A DNA stretch of 64,000 nt from Caulobacter sp. FWC26 (GCF_002742645.2 NZ_CP033875.1:930001-994000); one strand, 5' to 3'. Shown: positions 8,558 through 19,680, counted from the stretch's first letter. Program-made: numbers and translations. Notes: generated by a model not told the origin, from the letters alone.

Positions 8558-9781
8558 ATGGTCTATATACTGGGCGGCTGGCAGAGCGATTTCGCCGCCA
8601 ACTGGAGCCGCGAGGGCCGCGAGCTGGCTGACGCCTTCGCCGAGGCTGTGGGCGAAGGCCTGGCCGCCGTGGATCTGGATCCCGAGGACGTCGAGACCGG
8701 TCACGTCGGCAACTTCGCCGCCGAACTGTTCGCCGGCCAAGGGCACCTGGGCGGCATGTTCGGCTTGGTGCATCCCGCGTTCGATGGCCTGCCGACCGCA
8801 CGCCATGAGGCGGCCTGCGCCTCGGGCAGTATCGCCATCCTGGCTGCGGCCGCCGAGATCGAAGCCGGGCGCTATGACCTCGCCTGCGTGGTGGGCGTCG
8901 AGCAGATGCGCAATGTCCCGGGCCAGAAGGCGGCCGAGAACCTGGGCAGCGCGGCCTGGGTCGGGCACGAGTTCCAGGACGCCCGCTTTCTATGGCCGCG
9001 CGCCTTCTCCGACCTCGCCGACGAGTACGATCGCCGTTATGGGCTGAAGTACGAGCACCTGATGGGCATCGCCGAGGTGAACTTCGCCAACGGCAAGCGC
9101 AATCCCAACGCCCAGACCCGAAGCTGGAACTTTGGGCCCGACGCCTTCACAGCCGACGAGGTCGCCAACCCGGTGGTCGAGGGCCGCACCCGCAAGCAGG
9201 ACTGCGGCCAGGTCACCGACGGCTCGGCCGTTGTCTTCCTCGCTTCGGAAAAGCGCGCTCGCGCCTATGCCGACAAGCGCGGGATCACGCTCGACAGCAT
9301 TCCGCGCATCAAGGGCTGGGGCCATCGCTCCGCGCCGCTCAGCTACGCACGGAAGATCGAAGCCAGCCGCGATCAGGACTACGTGTTCCCGCAGGTGCGC
9401 CGAGCCATCCTGGACGCCCGCGCCCGGGCGGGGATTGCGCCGGATGTCTCGGGCCTTGACGCGGTAGAGACCCACGATTGTTTCACCGCCACCGAATACA
9501 TGGCTATCGACCACCTGGGCCTGACCGCCCCGGGCGAGAGCTGGAAAGCCGTCGAGAACGGCGACATCGCCATCGGCGGCAGGCTACCGATCAACCCCTC
9601 GGGCGGCCTGATCGGGACGGGCCATCCGGTTGGCGCCACTGGGGTGCGTATGGTTCTGGATGCCTGGAAGCAGACCACCGGGCAAGCCGGCGACTACCAG
9701 GTCGAGGGCGCGAGAACCGTGCAAACCCTGAATATCGGTGGCTCCACCACGACGACGGTGAGCTTCGTGGTCGGGACTTAA
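8558..9781 (+). CDS. Acetyl-CoA acetyltransferase (thiolase-like) family protein
   Basis: 407 residues from ATG 8558, preceded by GGGGGTGAGG. It has the thiolase cysteine at C87 (AACASGS), HDCF near residue 308 and GTGHPVGATG near the C-terminus, which supply the usual Cys/His/Cys-type active site. It resembles the SCP2-thiolase/acetyl-CoA acetyltransferase group more than biosynthetic FabH or phaA thiolases. The substrate is probably a branched, steroid-like or fatty acyl-CoA, but this is uncertain. It is divergent from the double HxlR regulator and followed after 84 bp by a DUF1295 membrane protein. Confidence 0.85.
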   Translation: MVYILGGWQSDFAANWSREGRELADAFAEAVGEGLAAVDLDPEDVETGHVGNFAAELFAGQGHLGGMFGLVHPAFDGLPTARHEAACASGSIAILAAAAEIEAGRYDLACVVGVEQMRNVPGQKAAENLGSAAWVGHEFQDARFLWPRAFSDLADEYDRRYGLKYEHLMGIAEVNFANGKRNPNAQTRSWNFGPDAFTADEVANPVVEGRTRKQDCGQVTDGSAVVFLASEKRARAYADKRGITLDSIPRIKGWGHRSAPLSYARKIEASRDQDYVFPQVRRAILDARARAGIAPDVSGLDAVETHDCFTATEYMAIDHLGLTAPGESWKAVENGDIAIGGRLPINPSGGLIGTGHPVGATGVRMVLDAWKQTTGQAGDYQVEGARTVQTLNIGGSTTTTVSFVVGT

Positions 9782-9865
9782 GGACGAAAATCCTCCCCCT
9801 GGCTGAGAAGGATCCATTTCCCGCATCGCCCCGTATCAACCGCATACTTCCGTCCAGAGTCTTTC

Positions 9866-10651
9866 ATGGCCATCCTCAGCATCCTCGCCGTCAACGCCGC
9901 CGTCTCGGCGGTCGCGTTCCTCGCCCTCTGGGCTGTCAGTCTACGGACGAAGGACGTCAGCTTCATCGACGCCTGGTGGGGCCCCAGCATGGCCTTGCTG
10001 GCCTGGAGCTCCCTGCTACAGGGACCGCACACGCCGCACGGCCTGCTGCTGACCGGGCTCTGCACCCTGTGGGCCGCGCGGCTGGGGATCTATCTGCTGT
10101 GGCGCTGGCGCAAGCACGGCGCCGATCGTCGCTATGTCGCGATCTTCGCCCACTATGAGAAGACCAAGCGCTGGAACTTCGCCACCACCTCGCTGATCAT
10201 CGTGTTCGGTCTTCAGGCGGTGCTGAGCTATCTGGTCGCCCTGCCGGTGCAACTCGGACAGGGACCGGGCCCGCTGGGCGTCCTCGCCTATGCCGGCGCG
10301 GCGCTGGCCATCATCGGCATTCTGTTCGAGACCATCGGCGATGCTCAGCTCACGGCCTTCAAGGCCAATCCCGATAACGCCGGCAAGGTCATGGACAAGG
10401 GCCTGTGGCGCTATACCCGCCACCCGAACTATTTCGGCGACGCCTGCGTCTGGTGGGGCCTCTATCTCATCGCCGCCGAGACGGGTCTCGGCGCCTGGGC
10501 CTTGCCGGGTCCGGTGCTGATCACCTTCCTGCTCACCAAGTGGAGCGGCGTGCCGACCACCGAGGGCAAGATGAAAAAGTCCAAGCCGGGCTATGCGGAG
10601 TATGTGGCGCGGACTAGCGGGTTCGTGCCGTGGTTTCCGAAGAAGGTTTGA
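9866..10651 (+). CDS. DUF1295 domain membrane protein (steroid reductase-like fold)
   Basis: 261 residues with about six or seven membrane helices. The C-terminal signature WRYTRHPNYFGDACVWWGLYL is that of DUF1295, related to the C-terminal region of 3-oxo-5-alpha-steroid 4-dehydrogenases and isoprenylcysteine methyltransferases. It is likely an NAD(P)H-dependent reductase of a lipid-like substrate. It lies downstream of the thiolase gene on the same strand and may be co-transcribed. The substrate is unknown. Repeat A1 follows its stop. Confidence 0.85.
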   Translation: MAILSILAVNAAVSAVAFLALWAVSLRTKDVSFIDAWWGPSMALLAWSSLLQGPHTPHGLLLTGLCTLWAARLGIYLLWRWRKHGADRRYVAIFAHYEKTKRWNFATTSLIIVFGLQAVLSYLVALPVQLGQGPGPLGVLAYAGAALAIIGILFETIGDAQLTAFKANPDNAGKVMDKGLWRYTRHPNYFGDACVWWGLYLIAAETGLGAWALPGPVLITFLLTKWSGVPTTEGKMKKSKPGYAEYVARTSGFVPWFPKKV

Positions 10652-10661
10652 ACAAAAAGCG

Positions 10662-10771
10662 GTGTCATCCCGGAAGCCTCGTAGAGGCTATCCGGGACCC
10701 AGGGGTGAAGGAACGCTGTGCGCGCCGCCCCTGGGTCCCGGCTCTACGCTACGCTTAGGCCGGGATGACAC
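10662..10771. repeat. Intergenic palindromic repeat, family A copy 1
   Basis: 110 bp with perfect 12-base terminal inverted repeats (GTGTCATCCCGG / CCGGGATGACAC). Inside is a central stem of GGGACCCAGGGG pairing with CCCCTGGGTCCC, and a small side hairpin (GCCTC-GTA-GAGGC). It lies between the convergent ends of the DUF1295 and DUF72 genes. There is no coding capacity. Confidence 0.9.
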
Positions 10772-10794
10772 GGATTAGGTTCAGGAGGGGGCGC

Positions 10795-11547
10795 TTACGC
10801 CGCCCCCAGCTTCTCGATCAACGCCATCGCCGCCGCCGGATTCCTCGCCTTCGCCCCCGCGATGAAGTAGGCGAACACGTCGCCGCGCTCGGCCCACTTG
10901 CGGGTCTGGGCGACCACGCCGTCAAGCTCCTCGGAGGTCATGCCGGTGGGCTCGTCCTCGCGGCTGCACATCAGGCGGGCGTAGGTGAAGTCGGCGGTGG
11001 GCTGGTCGATGCACGGCCACTCAGGCGCCTCGTCATCGACGGCGTAGACGATGGCCACGCCATATTTGGCGCAGAGGTCGTAGAACTGCTGGCAGGCGAA
11101 GGTCGGGCTGCGAACCTCCACCGCATGGCGCAGGCGAACGCCCTTCTGCTCGTTTGGCAGTAACTTCAGAAAACCCTCGAAATCCGCCGGATCGAACTTC
11201 TTGGTGGCCATGAACTGCCAGTTGATGGGACCAAGCTTCGGACCAAGCTCCTCCAGCCCCTGCGACAGGAATTTCTCCAGCGAGTCGTTGTTCTCCGACA
11301 GCACCCGGCGGTTGGTGCAAAAGCGGCTGGCCTTGACCGAGAACACGAAGTCGTCCGGCGTCTCGTCGCGCCACTTCATCCAGCTGTTGGGCTTGAAGGT
11401 CGAATAGTAGGTGCCGTTGATCTCGATGCTGGTCAGCTTGGAGGACGCGTATTTCAGCTCGTCTTTCTGCTTGAGGTCATCGGGGTAGAAGGTCCCGCGC
11501 CAGGGCTCGAACGTCCAGCCGCCGATGCCGGTTCGGATCTTGCCCAT
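10795..11547 (-). CDS. DUF72 family protein (TIM-barrel, YecE-like)
   Basis: 250 residues from ATG 11547 (MGKIRTGIGGWTFEPWRGTFYP), the typical DUF72 opening; upstream in-frame codons add an unlikely extension. Further family features are FVFSVKASRF, WQFMATKKF, RHAVEVRSPTF and TADFTYARLMC. DUF72 proteins are cytoplasmic TIM barrels, suspected to act on nucleic acids or phosphorylated sugars, but no reaction is established. It is the last gene of a five-gene minus-strand run whose gaps all hold repeats. Confidence 0.9.
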   Translation of the reverse strand: MGKIRTGIGGWTFEPWRGTFYPDDLKQKDELKYASSKLTSIEINGTYYSTFKPNSWMKWRDETPDDFVFSVKASRFCTNRRVLSENNDSLEKFLSQGLEELGPKLGPINWQFMATKKFDPADFEGFLKLLPNEQKGVRLRHAVEVRSPTFACQQFYDLCAKYGVAIVYAVDDEAPEWPCIDQPTADFTYARLMCSREDEPTGMTSEELDGVVAQTRKWAERGDVFAYFIAGAKARNPAAAMALIEKLGAA

Positions 11548-11616
11548 GTGCAAATGTTCCCTTGATGTTCCGGTGGCGCACCGTAGAAAAAGGAGCGGGG
11601 ACGGCAAGCCTCGAGA

Positions 11617-11721
11617 CGCCCCACCTGACCTCGCTTCGCGAGGTCGTCCGGCCCCAGAGGGGGCGGAAGGCGCCCTTCTTCCCCCTCTGGGGGAGGAGGG
11701 CCGTCAGGCCCGGAGGGGGCG
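11617..11721. repeat. Intergenic palindromic repeat, class C copy 1
   Basis: About 105 bp with outer arms CGCCCC / GGGGGCG. Its inner arms are perfect (CCAGAGGGGG / CCCCCTCTGG) and enclose a further small hairpin (GAAGG/CCTTC). It fills the gap between the serine dehydratase and DUF72 genes. In RNA it would fold into a strong stem and could attenuate transcription. Confidence 0.75.
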
Positions 11722-11726
11722 AGTGA

Positions 11727-13115
11727 TCAACACTCCACCCGGTTGACCGACAGGCCCACCGCCAGGCCGCCCATCGAGGTCTCCTTGTAGATCTCGTTCA
11801 TGTCCTCGCCGGTGCGCTTCATCGTGGCGATGACCTTGTCGAGCGACACCGAGTGCTGGCCGTCGCCCAGCAGGGCCAGGCGGGCGGCGTCGATGGCCTT
11901 GATGGCGCCCATGGCGTTGCGCTCGATGCAGGGGATCTGCACCAGGCCGCCGATCGGGTCGCAGGTCAGGCCGAGATTATGCTCCATGCCGATCTCGGCG
12001 GCGTTCTCGATCTGGGCGTTGGTCCCGCCGAGCGCGGCGGCTAGCCCCGCCGCCGCCATCGAGCAGGCGACGCCCACCTCGCCTTGGCAGCCGACCTCGG
12101 CGCCGCTGATCGAGGCGTTCATCTTGTAGAGCGCGCCGATGGCGGCGGCGGTCAGCAGGAAGGTGCGAACCTGTTCGGGCGTTCCCTTGTGGAAGCGGAC
12201 GAAGAACCGCAGCACGGCCGGAACCAGGCCCGCCGCGCCATTGGTCGGGGCGGTGACCACACGGCCGCCGGCGGCGTTCTCCTCGTTGACCGCCATGGCC
12301 CACAGGTTGACGAAGTCCATCGCCGCCAGCGGATCGCTCATCTGGCGCTCCATCCGGCCCAGGATGGTCTGGTGGATCTGGCGGGCGCGGCGCTTGACGG
12401 TGAGGCCGCCGGGCAGCACGCCCTCCTGGCGCATGCCGCGATCGATGCAGGCCTCCATGGCGCCGAAGATACGGTCAAGACCGGCGTTCATCTCGCCCTC
12501 GCTCATCCGCGCGCGCTCGTTGGCGGCCATCACCTCGGCGATGGAAAGGCCCGCCTGCTCGGCGCGGTCCAGCAGGTCGGCCGCGCTTTCGAACGGGAAA
12601 GGAATCTCAGGGCCAGCCTCGGGCGGGGTGTTGCGGCCCATCTCGCTTTCGTCGCGAACGAAGCCACCGCCAATCGAGAAGTAGGTCCGTTCAGCCAAGA
12701 GGGCGCCAGCCTTATCGAAGGCGCTGAACGTCAGGCCGTTCGGATGCTGGGGCAGGCGCTCATGGCCCAGCCAGACGATGTCTGTCGCCGCGTCGAAGGC
12801 GATATCGACCTCACCGCCCAGCTTCAGCGACTGGCTGGCCTGGCTTTCCAGCAGGGTGGCTTCGCCGGCGTCGGGATCGAGCTCCGCCGGCACGAAGCCC
12901 ATCAAGCCCAGGATCACGGCGCGATCGGTGGCGTGGCCTTTGCCGGTGAGGGCGAGGGACGCGTAGAGCCGCGTTTCGACCCGCGCGACGGAGGTCAGCT
13001 TACCGGCGTCGCGCAGCCGACCGATGAACAGCACTGCCGCCGTCATCGGGCCCATGGTGTGGCTGCTCGACGGGCCGACGCCGAGTTTGAAGAGGTCGAA
13101 AACGGAGGCGGTCAT
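11727..13115 (-). CDS. L-serine ammonia-lyase, iron-sulfur dependent, single chain
   Basis: 462 residues, full-length SdaA-type enzyme that deaminates L-serine to pyruvate and ammonia. The N-terminal beta domain begins [20 protein letters not shown], with the signature SSSHT substrate/phosphate loop. The alpha domain carries cysteines expected to hold the [4Fe-4S] cluster ([28 protein letters not shown]). The C-terminal Cys (VNRVEC) fits type 2 enzymes, in which a terminal cysteine caps the cluster. It is a cytosolic catabolic enzyme, in a run with a peptidase and two other PLP/amino-acid lyase-fold genes. Confidence 0.95.
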   Translation of the reverse strand: MTASVFDLFKLGVGPSSSHTMGPMTAAVLFIGRLRDAGKLTSVARVETRLYASLALTGKGHATDRAVILGLMGFVPAELDPDAGEATLLESQASQSLKLGGEVDIAFDAATDIVWLGHERLPQHPNGLTFSAFDKAGALLAERTYFSIGGGFVRDESEMGRNTPPEAGPEIPFPFESAADLLDRAEQAGLSIAEVMAANERARMSEGEMNAGLDRIFGAMEACIDRGMRQEGVLPGGLTVKRRARQIHQTILGRMERQMSDPLAAMDFVNLWAMAVNEENAAGGRVVTAPTNGAAGLVPAVLRFFVRFHKGTPEQVRTFLLTAAAIGALYKMNASISGAEVGCQGEVGVACSMAAAGLAAALGGTNAQIENAAEIGMEHNLGLTCDPIGGLVQIPCIERNAMGAIKAIDAARLALLGDGQHSVSLDKVIATMKRTGEDMNEIYKETSMGGLAVGLSVNRVEC

Positions 13116-13136
13116 GGGGGAGGTCGCAAACTCAAG

Positions 13137-13246
13137 GTGTCATCCCGGAAGCCTCGGAGAGGCTATCCGGGACCCAGGGGCGGCGCGCACGGCGCTTTGT
13201 CACCCCTGGGTCCCGGCTCTACGCTACGCTCCGGCCGGGATGACAC
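13137..13246. repeat. Intergenic palindromic repeat, family A copy 2
   Basis: 110 bp with terminal GTGTCATCCCGG / CCGGGATGACAC, central GGGACCCAGGGG / CCCCTGGGTCCC and side hairpin GCCTC-GGA-GAGGC. It is nearly identical to copy 1 apart from the tip of the central loop. It lies between the M28 peptidase and serine dehydratase genes, which face the same way. Confidence 0.9.
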
Positions 13247-13270
13247 GGGAAGGAGCGTTTCGGACGAACC

Positions 13271-14923
<1,653 letters not shown>

Positions 14924-15021
14924 CGGTAAGCCCTCTTGGAGCAAATCTTGTCGTTGGGCGCGGACCCTAGAGCGCTCTTGCCCCAAGGGGAAGCGGTTTA
15001 CCGCTACTCCTAATTCCGATC

Positions 15022-15140
15022 TCCCCGGCGAATGCCGGGGCCCAGATCCATCCGGCGCCTCTTGGGTGTTCGCGCCAATAGACAGCGCACTTTTCGGAGG
15101 CGCTTGCGGGCTCGATCTGGACCCCGGCGTTCGCCGGGGA
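15022..15140. repeat. Intergenic palindromic repeat, family B copy 1
   Basis: 119 bp bounded by TCCCCGGCGAATGCCGGGG and its near-inverse CCCCGGCGTTCGCCGGGGA. Each end is itself a hairpin (CCCCGGC..GCCGGGG), and the inner arms CCCAGATC / GATCTGGA can pair across the element. Same length and ends as the copy at 54622-54740. It lies between the D-serine dehydratase-like and M28 peptidase genes. Confidence 0.85.
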
Positions 15141-15147
15141 AGCCGGT

Positions 15148-16344
15148 TTAGAGGGCGCTGACCCGCCGTCCGTCCACCGGCCAGCGTTCCAGCGTCGTCC
15201 CATCCCAGACGTGCAGGGCGTCATAGAGGTTGATGGTGGGGTCGCAGTGACCCGGTTGCAGCCAGACGATGTCGCCGACTTGGGGCGCGTCGGAGGGCCA
15301 GGCGCGGGCCGGATCGGCGTCGGCGCTGGCGACGGCCTTGTCGAAGCCCAGCGGGTCGCGACCGCCGGCCTTCAGCACGTCGATCAGGGCCGGATGGGCG
15401 ATCATGCCATGCTCGTCGCCCATGGCCCGCCATAGCGAGCCCGTAGCGGCGCCGGCCACGACGCGGGCGGGCGGCCCGTCCATCGACACGGCCTTGAAGC
15501 CGGCGTCGCAGGTGACGTGGCTCTTGTGATTGGCCGAGACCACCGAGCTGGCGATGAATATCGCCGGCTCGAAGCCCCAGGCCTGTCCGTCCGGCGCGCC
15601 GCAGGCGTCGTACTCGACGTCCATCACCGCATAGGAGCCCGCCTGCAGCTCGGTGTAGACGCCGGAAGCCAGATCGTAGGCGTGGGTTCCCGTCCCACCG
15701 CCCGTCACGACCGGCGGCGGAAGCCCCGCCTCGGTCAGCTCCGCGACCAGGGCCTTGAGCGTGGCGAACGCGGCCTCGTCGGCCGATCTGCGCAGGCCAA
15801 GATCTTCCATGTGCTGCAGGTGGCCGAGATAGGCCTGGATTCCCGCGAACCGCAGCCCCGGCGCGGCGTCGGCGGCGCGCGCCAGCCGCAGGGCGTCTTT
15901 CGGATAGGCGCCGGCGCGGTGGGTGCCGAGGTCCAGGTCGATCACCACGTCCAGCGTCGCGCCCGCCGCCACCGCCGCGTCCGACAGGCGATCGATTTGA
16001 CCCTCGTCGTCGGCGACCGCGCCAACCGTCGCTCCGGTCTTGGCCAGGGCCGCCAGCCGCGCCGCGCCCCAGGGCGGGGATGGGGCGGTGACCAGCACGT
16101 CCCGTACGCCGCCCGCGACATAGGCCTCGGCCTCGCCGACGGTCTGGCAGCACAGGCCAACCGCGCCGCCCTCGATGATCAGGCGGCCCAGAGCCGAGCA
16201 TTTGTGCGTCTTGCCATGCGCGCGCAGGCGCACGCCGGCCGCATCGCACAGCGCTTGCATCCGGGCGAGGTTTCGCATCAGCGCCGTGCGGTCGATGACC
16301 AAGAGCGGAGTCTGAGGGAGGGCGGTCGCGGGCGGCAGGTTCAT
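15148..16344 (-). CDS. D-serine dehydratase / D-threonine aldolase family (DSD1-like) PLP enzyme
   Basis: 398 residues from ATG 16344, which has GGGGAGAGAC just upstream. It has an alanine racemase-type barrel with the PLP lysine in RAHGKTHK and a C-terminal domain with PGHCDPTINLYD. The HC pair there matches the zinc site of eukaryotic-type D-serine dehydratase and D-threonine aldolase. Possible substrates are D-serine, D-threonine or a 3-hydroxyaspartate. A threonine-dehydratase-fold gene lies directly upstream, separated by repeat A3. That pairing resembles the aldolase and dehydratase of the beta-hydroxyaspartate pathway, but this is only suggestive. Confidence 0.87.
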   Translation of the reverse strand: MNLPPATALPQTPLLVIDRTALMRNLARMQALCDAAGVRLRAHGKTHKCSALGRLIIEGGAVGLCCQTVGEAEAYVAGGVRDVLVTAPSPPWGAARLAALAKTGATVGAVADDEGQIDRLSDAAVAAGATLDVVIDLDLGTHRAGAYPKDALRLARAADAAPGLRFAGIQAYLGHLQHMEDLGLRRSADEAAFATLKALVAELTEAGLPPPVVTGGGTGTHAYDLASGVYTELQAGSYAVMDVEYDACGAPDGQAWGFEPAIFIASSVVSANHKSHVTCDAGFKAVSMDGPPARVVAGAATGSLWRAMGDEHGMIAHPALIDVLKAGGRDPLGFDKAVASADADPARAWPSDAPQVGDIVWLQPGHCDPTINLYDALHVWDGTTLERWPVDGRRVSAL

Positions 16345-16365
16345 GTCTCTCCCCAATGTTTCTAT

Positions 16366-16466
16366 CGTCATCCCGGGCGGCGAAGCCGACCCGGGACCCA
16401 GGGGCCAGAGGCAGTGTGGCGGCCCCTGGGTCCCGGCTCTCCGCTATGCTGCGGCCGGGATGACAC
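16366..16466. repeat. Intergenic palindromic repeat, family A copy 3
   Basis: 101 bp, ends CGTCATCCCGG / CCGGGATGACAC, central stem GGGACCCAGGGGCC / GGCCCCTGGGTCCC. The side hairpin is CGGC-GAA-GCCG; copy 5 has CGAC-GAA-GTCG at the same place, a paired change. It lies between the threonine-dehydratase-like and DSD1-like genes. Confidence 0.9.
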
Positions 16467-16477
16467 GGCTTTATGAG

Positions 16478-17455
16478 CTAGATTTGACCGCTCAAGACCT
16501 GCGCGAACAACCCCGGATCGACATTGCCGCCCGACAGGACGATCGCGACCGTCTTGCCCGCCACATCGACCTTGCCGGTGAGCGCCGCCGTCAGGGCCAC
16601 GCAGCCGCCGGGCTCGACCACCAGTTTCAGGGTCGAGAAGGCGTAGCGCATCGCCTCGGCCACTTCGGCGTCCGTCACCGCGACCACGCCGGACAGGGTC
16701 TTCTGGTTGATCGGCCAGGTGAGGTCGCCCGGAATCGGCGTCAGCAGGGCGTCGCAGATCGAGCGGGCGTCCTTGTCGATCGTTTCCCGCTGGCCGCTTT
16801 CGAGCGAGCGGCGCGTCTCGTCGAAGCCGGCGGGCTCGACGCCCCAGACTTCAGTAGCGGGCGAGAGGGCCTTCACCGCCGTCGAGGTTCCCGCGATCAG
16901 CCCGCCGCCGCCGACGCAGCAGATCAGGCTGTCCAGGCTCGCGCCCCGTGCGGCGGCCTGGGCGACGATCTCCAGGCCCACCGTCCCTTGGCCGGCGATA
17001 ATGTGCGGATCATCATACGAGGGCACGACCACGCAGCCGCGCTCAGCTGCGATCTGATCGGCGATGGTGATACGGTCCTCGGTGAAGCGGTCATAGAAGC
17101 GAATTTCAGCGCCGAAGCCTCGCGTGCCCTCGACCTTCACCGACGGCGAGTCGGAGGGCATCACGATCAGGGCTGGGCAGCCGATCAGCTTGGCGGCCAG
17201 CGCCACGCCCTGGGCATGATTGCCGGACGAGAAGGCCACGACGCCACGCGACCTCTCCGCGTCGGTCAGTTGGCTAAGGCGGTTGTAGGCCCCGCGGAAC
17301 TTGAAGGCGCCTGCACGCTGCAGCGTTTCGGGCTTCAGGAAGATCCGCCCGCCCAGACGTTCGTTCAGAGCAGGGCTCTCGATCAGCGGCGTCTCGACGG
17401 CAAGGCCCTTCAGGCGTCCGGCGGCGGCTTGGATATCGGCGAGGGAGATGGTCAT
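16478..17455 (-). CDS. Threonine/serine dehydratase-like PLP enzyme (fold type II)
   Basis: 325 residues, one catalytic domain without a C-terminal ACT-like regulatory domain, so it is of catabolic type. The PLP lysine is in FKFRGAYNRL near residue 48, the SSGNHAQGVAL loop near residue 76 and the glycine-rich phosphate cup is CVGGGGLIAG. Serine racemase, threonine dehydratase and threo-3-hydroxyaspartate ammonia-lyase share this architecture and cannot be told apart by eye. It is first gene of the five-gene minus-strand run, divergent from the pagL-like gene. Confidence 0.88.
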   Translation of the reverse strand: MTISLADIQAAAGRLKGLAVETPLIESPALNERLGGRIFLKPETLQRAGAFKFRGAYNRLSQLTDAERSRGVVAFSSGNHAQGVALAAKLIGCPALIVMPSDSPSVKVEGTRGFGAEIRFYDRFTEDRITIADQIAAERGCVVVPSYDDPHIIAGQGTVGLEIVAQAAARGASLDSLICCVGGGGLIAGTSTAVKALSPATEVWGVEPAGFDETRRSLESGQRETIDKDARSICDALLTPIPGDLTWPINQKTLSGVVAVTDAEVAEAMRYAFSTLKLVVEPGGCVALTAALTGKVDVAGKTVAIVLSGGNVDPGLFAQVLSGQI

Positions 17456-17552
17456 GACGCGACGCTAGCGTGTGGAGCGGAGTATCGAAACCCTTCCCGA
17501 CCTCTGCCGTTAGCGCCATATAAAGACGGGCCATAATGTTCAGGACGACTCG

Positions 17553-18176
17553 ATGAAGACCGCCGCCTCCGCCGCCGTGGCTTGCTTGACGCTTGCGGGC
17601 GCCGCGCTTGGATGCGCCGCGCCCGCCTTCGCCGGGGAAGCGTTCGTCGGCGTCTACAAGCATGACGTGACCTTCATCGGCAAAGCCGTCGGTCTGGGCG
17701 CCGCCGGCCGCGAGGGCGGGGCCGACATCCATCTGGGCTATCGCACCAACCGGATCGAGAGCCTGGACTGGCTGGGTAAGCCCCAGGTGCACGCCATGGT
17801 GTCGATCAACACCAACAACACCTCCAACTTCGCGGCGGTGGGCTTCAACTGGAAGGTCGAACTGGGCCAGCCAGGCGGCTTCTATCTGCGCCCCGGCATG
17901 GGCCTGGCCTACACGGACGGCAAGGCCGGCCTGCCGCCCGCCAACGCGCCGAACCTGACGCCGGAGGAGCGTGCGCGCCGCACCTGGCTTTACTACAACC
18001 GCATCGACTTCGGCTCGAAGGTGTTGTTCGAGCCCGAGCTGGCGCTGGGCTATCAGGTCAATGACAAGGTGTCGGTCGAACTGTCGTACACCCACCTGTC
18101 GAACGGCCAGATCTTCCACCAGGGCAAGAACCAGGGGCTTGACGACGCCGGGGTCCGGCTGGTTTACGCCTTCTGA
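17553..18176 (+). CDS. Lipid A 3-O-deacylase (PagL-like outer-membrane barrel)
   Basis: 207 residues with a signal peptide (about 27 aa, ending PAFAG). The rest alternates as beta strands and ends in an aromatic residue (RLVYAF), as outer-membrane barrels do. The catalytic pair of PagL is visible as H181 and S183 in SYTHLSNG. The third residue, Glu in Pseudomonas PagL, appears to be Asp (D197) in QGLDDAGV. PagL removes the 3-position acyl chain of lipid A in the outer leaflet. It stands alone between purA and the amino-acid catabolic run. Confidence 0.85.
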   Translation: MKTAASAAVACLTLAGAALGCAAPAFAGEAFVGVYKHDVTFIGKAVGLGAAGREGGADIHLGYRTNRIESLDWLGKPQVHAMVSINTNNTSNFAAVGFNWKVELGQPGGFYLRPGMGLAYTDGKAGLPPANAPNLTPEERARRTWLYYNRIDFGSKVLFEPELALGYQVNDKVSVELSYTHLSNGQIFHQGKNQGLDDAGVRLVYAF

Positions 18177-18298
18177 CTTCGCGAGAGGCCGTTTGACGAG
18201 CCTCCCGGCGCCGCCCACAACTGATCGAACGCTCGGGGTCGAGTCCTGTCGAAGGACCTCGCGGCGTCACCCGGCAGGCGACAAGGCGTATCTCAATC

Positions 18299-19585
18299 AT
18301 GGCTAACGTGACCGTTGTCGGCGCCCAATGGGGCGACGAGGGCAAGGGCAAGATCGTCGACTGGCTCAGCAACCGCGCTGACGTCGTGGTGCGCTTCCAG
18401 GGCGGCCACAACGCCGGCCACACGCTGGTGGTCGACGGTAAGGTCTACAAGCTGGCCCTGCTGCCCTCGGGCGTGGTTCAGGGCAAGACCTCGGTGATCG
18501 GCAACGGCGTGGTCGTCGATCCCTGGCACCTGCTGAGCGAGATCGACAAGATCGCCGACCAGGGCGTGGCGATCACGCCGGACCTGCTGATCCTGGCCGA
18601 CAACGCCTGCCTGATCCTGCCGCTGCACCGCGATCTCGACCAGGCCCGCGAGGCCGCCTCGACCCAGAAGATCGGCACCACTGGCCGCGGCATCGGTCCG
18701 GCCTACGAGGACAAGGTTGGCCGCCGCGCCATCCGTGTCGCCGATCTGGCGGACCCCGAAGCCCTCAAGCCGAAGATCGACCGCCTGCTGGCCCACCACG
18801 GCGCCCTGCGTCGCGGTCTCGGCCTGCCCGAGGCGTCGGCCCAGGAACTGTTCGACGCGCTGATGGAACTGGCACCGCGCATCCTGGCCTACGCCCAGCC
18901 GGCCTGGCGCGTGCTGGACCAGGCCTACAAGGCCGGCCGCCGAATCCTGTTCGAAGGCGCGCAAGGCTCGCTCCTGGACGTCGACCACGGCACCTATCCG
19001 TTCGTCACCTCGTCCAACACGGCGGCGGGCCAGGCTTCCGCCGGTTCGGGCATGGGCCCGTCGGCGACCGGCTATGTGCTGGGCATCGTCAAGGCCTACA
19101 CCACCCGCGTGGGTGAGGGGCCGTTCCCGGCCGAGCTATTCGACGACGTTGGCAAGCACCTGTCGACCGTCGGTCGCGAGGTCGGGGTCAACACCGGCCG
19201 TGCGCGTCGTTGCGGCTGGTTCGACTCGGTGTTGGTGCGGCAATCGGTGGCCATCAACGGCATCCACGGCGTGGCTCTGACCAAGCTCGACGTGCTGGAC
19301 GGCCTGAAGACCCTGAAGATCTGCGTCGGCTACAAGATCGGCGACAAGGTGCTGGATTACCTGCCGGCCGGCCTTCGCGATCAAGCCGCCGCCACGCCGG
19401 TCTATGAGGAGATCGAGGGCTGGACGGAAAGCACCGCCGGCGCCCGCTCTTTCAAGGACCTGAACGCCAACGCCATCAAATATGTGCGTCGCGTCGAGGA
19501 ACTGATCGGCGCGCCTGTGGCCTTGCTGTCGACGAGTCCCGAGCGCGACGACACGATCCTGATGCGTGACCCGTTTCAGGGATAA
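18299..19585 (+). CDS. purA: Adenylosuccinate synthetase
   Basis: 428 residues, the standard bacterial length. It joins IMP and aspartate using GTP, the first committed step to AMP. Visible motifs are [16 protein letters not shown] at the N-terminus, [42 protein letters not shown] and [12 protein letters not shown], all hallmark active-site segments. Cytosolic. The start ATG at 18299 is fixed by the conserved N-terminus. It is monocistronic as far as can be seen. Confidence 0.98.
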   Translation: MANVTVVGAQWGDEGKGKIVDWLSNRADVVVRFQGGHNAGHTLVVDGKVYKLALLPSGVVQGKTSVIGNGVVVDPWHLLSEIDKIADQGVAITPDLLILADNACLILPLHRDLDQAREAASTQKIGTTGRGIGPAYEDKVGRRAIRVADLADPEALKPKIDRLLAHHGALRRGLGLPEASAQELFDALMELAPRILAYAQPAWRVLDQAYKAGRRILFEGAQGSLLDVDHGTYPFVTSSNTAAGQASAGSGMGPSATGYVLGIVKAYTTRVGEGPFPAELFDDVGKHLSTVGREVGVNTGRARRCGWFDSVLVRQSVAINGIHGVALTKLDVLDGLKTLKICVGYKIGDKVLDYLPAGLRDQAAATPVYEEIEGWTESTAGARSFKDLNANAIKYVRRVEELIGAPVALLSTSPERDDTILMRDPFQG

Positions 19586-19616
19586 ACTGGTTTAGGCCGG
19601 GCCATCCCGGTCGCGC

Positions 19617-19633
19617 TTAAATGCTTATTGAAC
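19617..19633 (+). promoter_or_regulatory. Possible CtrA-like box upstream of hybrid kinase
   Basis: TTAA-N7-TTGAAC, one base away from the CtrA consensus TTAA-N7-TTAAC, lying about 50-60 bp before the kinase start. A separate GTTAAC occurs at 19642. CtrA control is common for Caulobacter signalling genes, but a single near-match can arise by chance. Confidence 0.25.
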
Positions 19634-19680
19634 ATTGTGGGCGTTAACTCTCGCGACTTTTGGTTCGCGGGAGTGAGCGC

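Noticed and set aside
10662..10771. Family A repeat as a CRISPR unit or insertion sequence
   Set aside because: Copies are far apart, palindromic, lack spacers and lack a transposase gene or target duplication that I can see.
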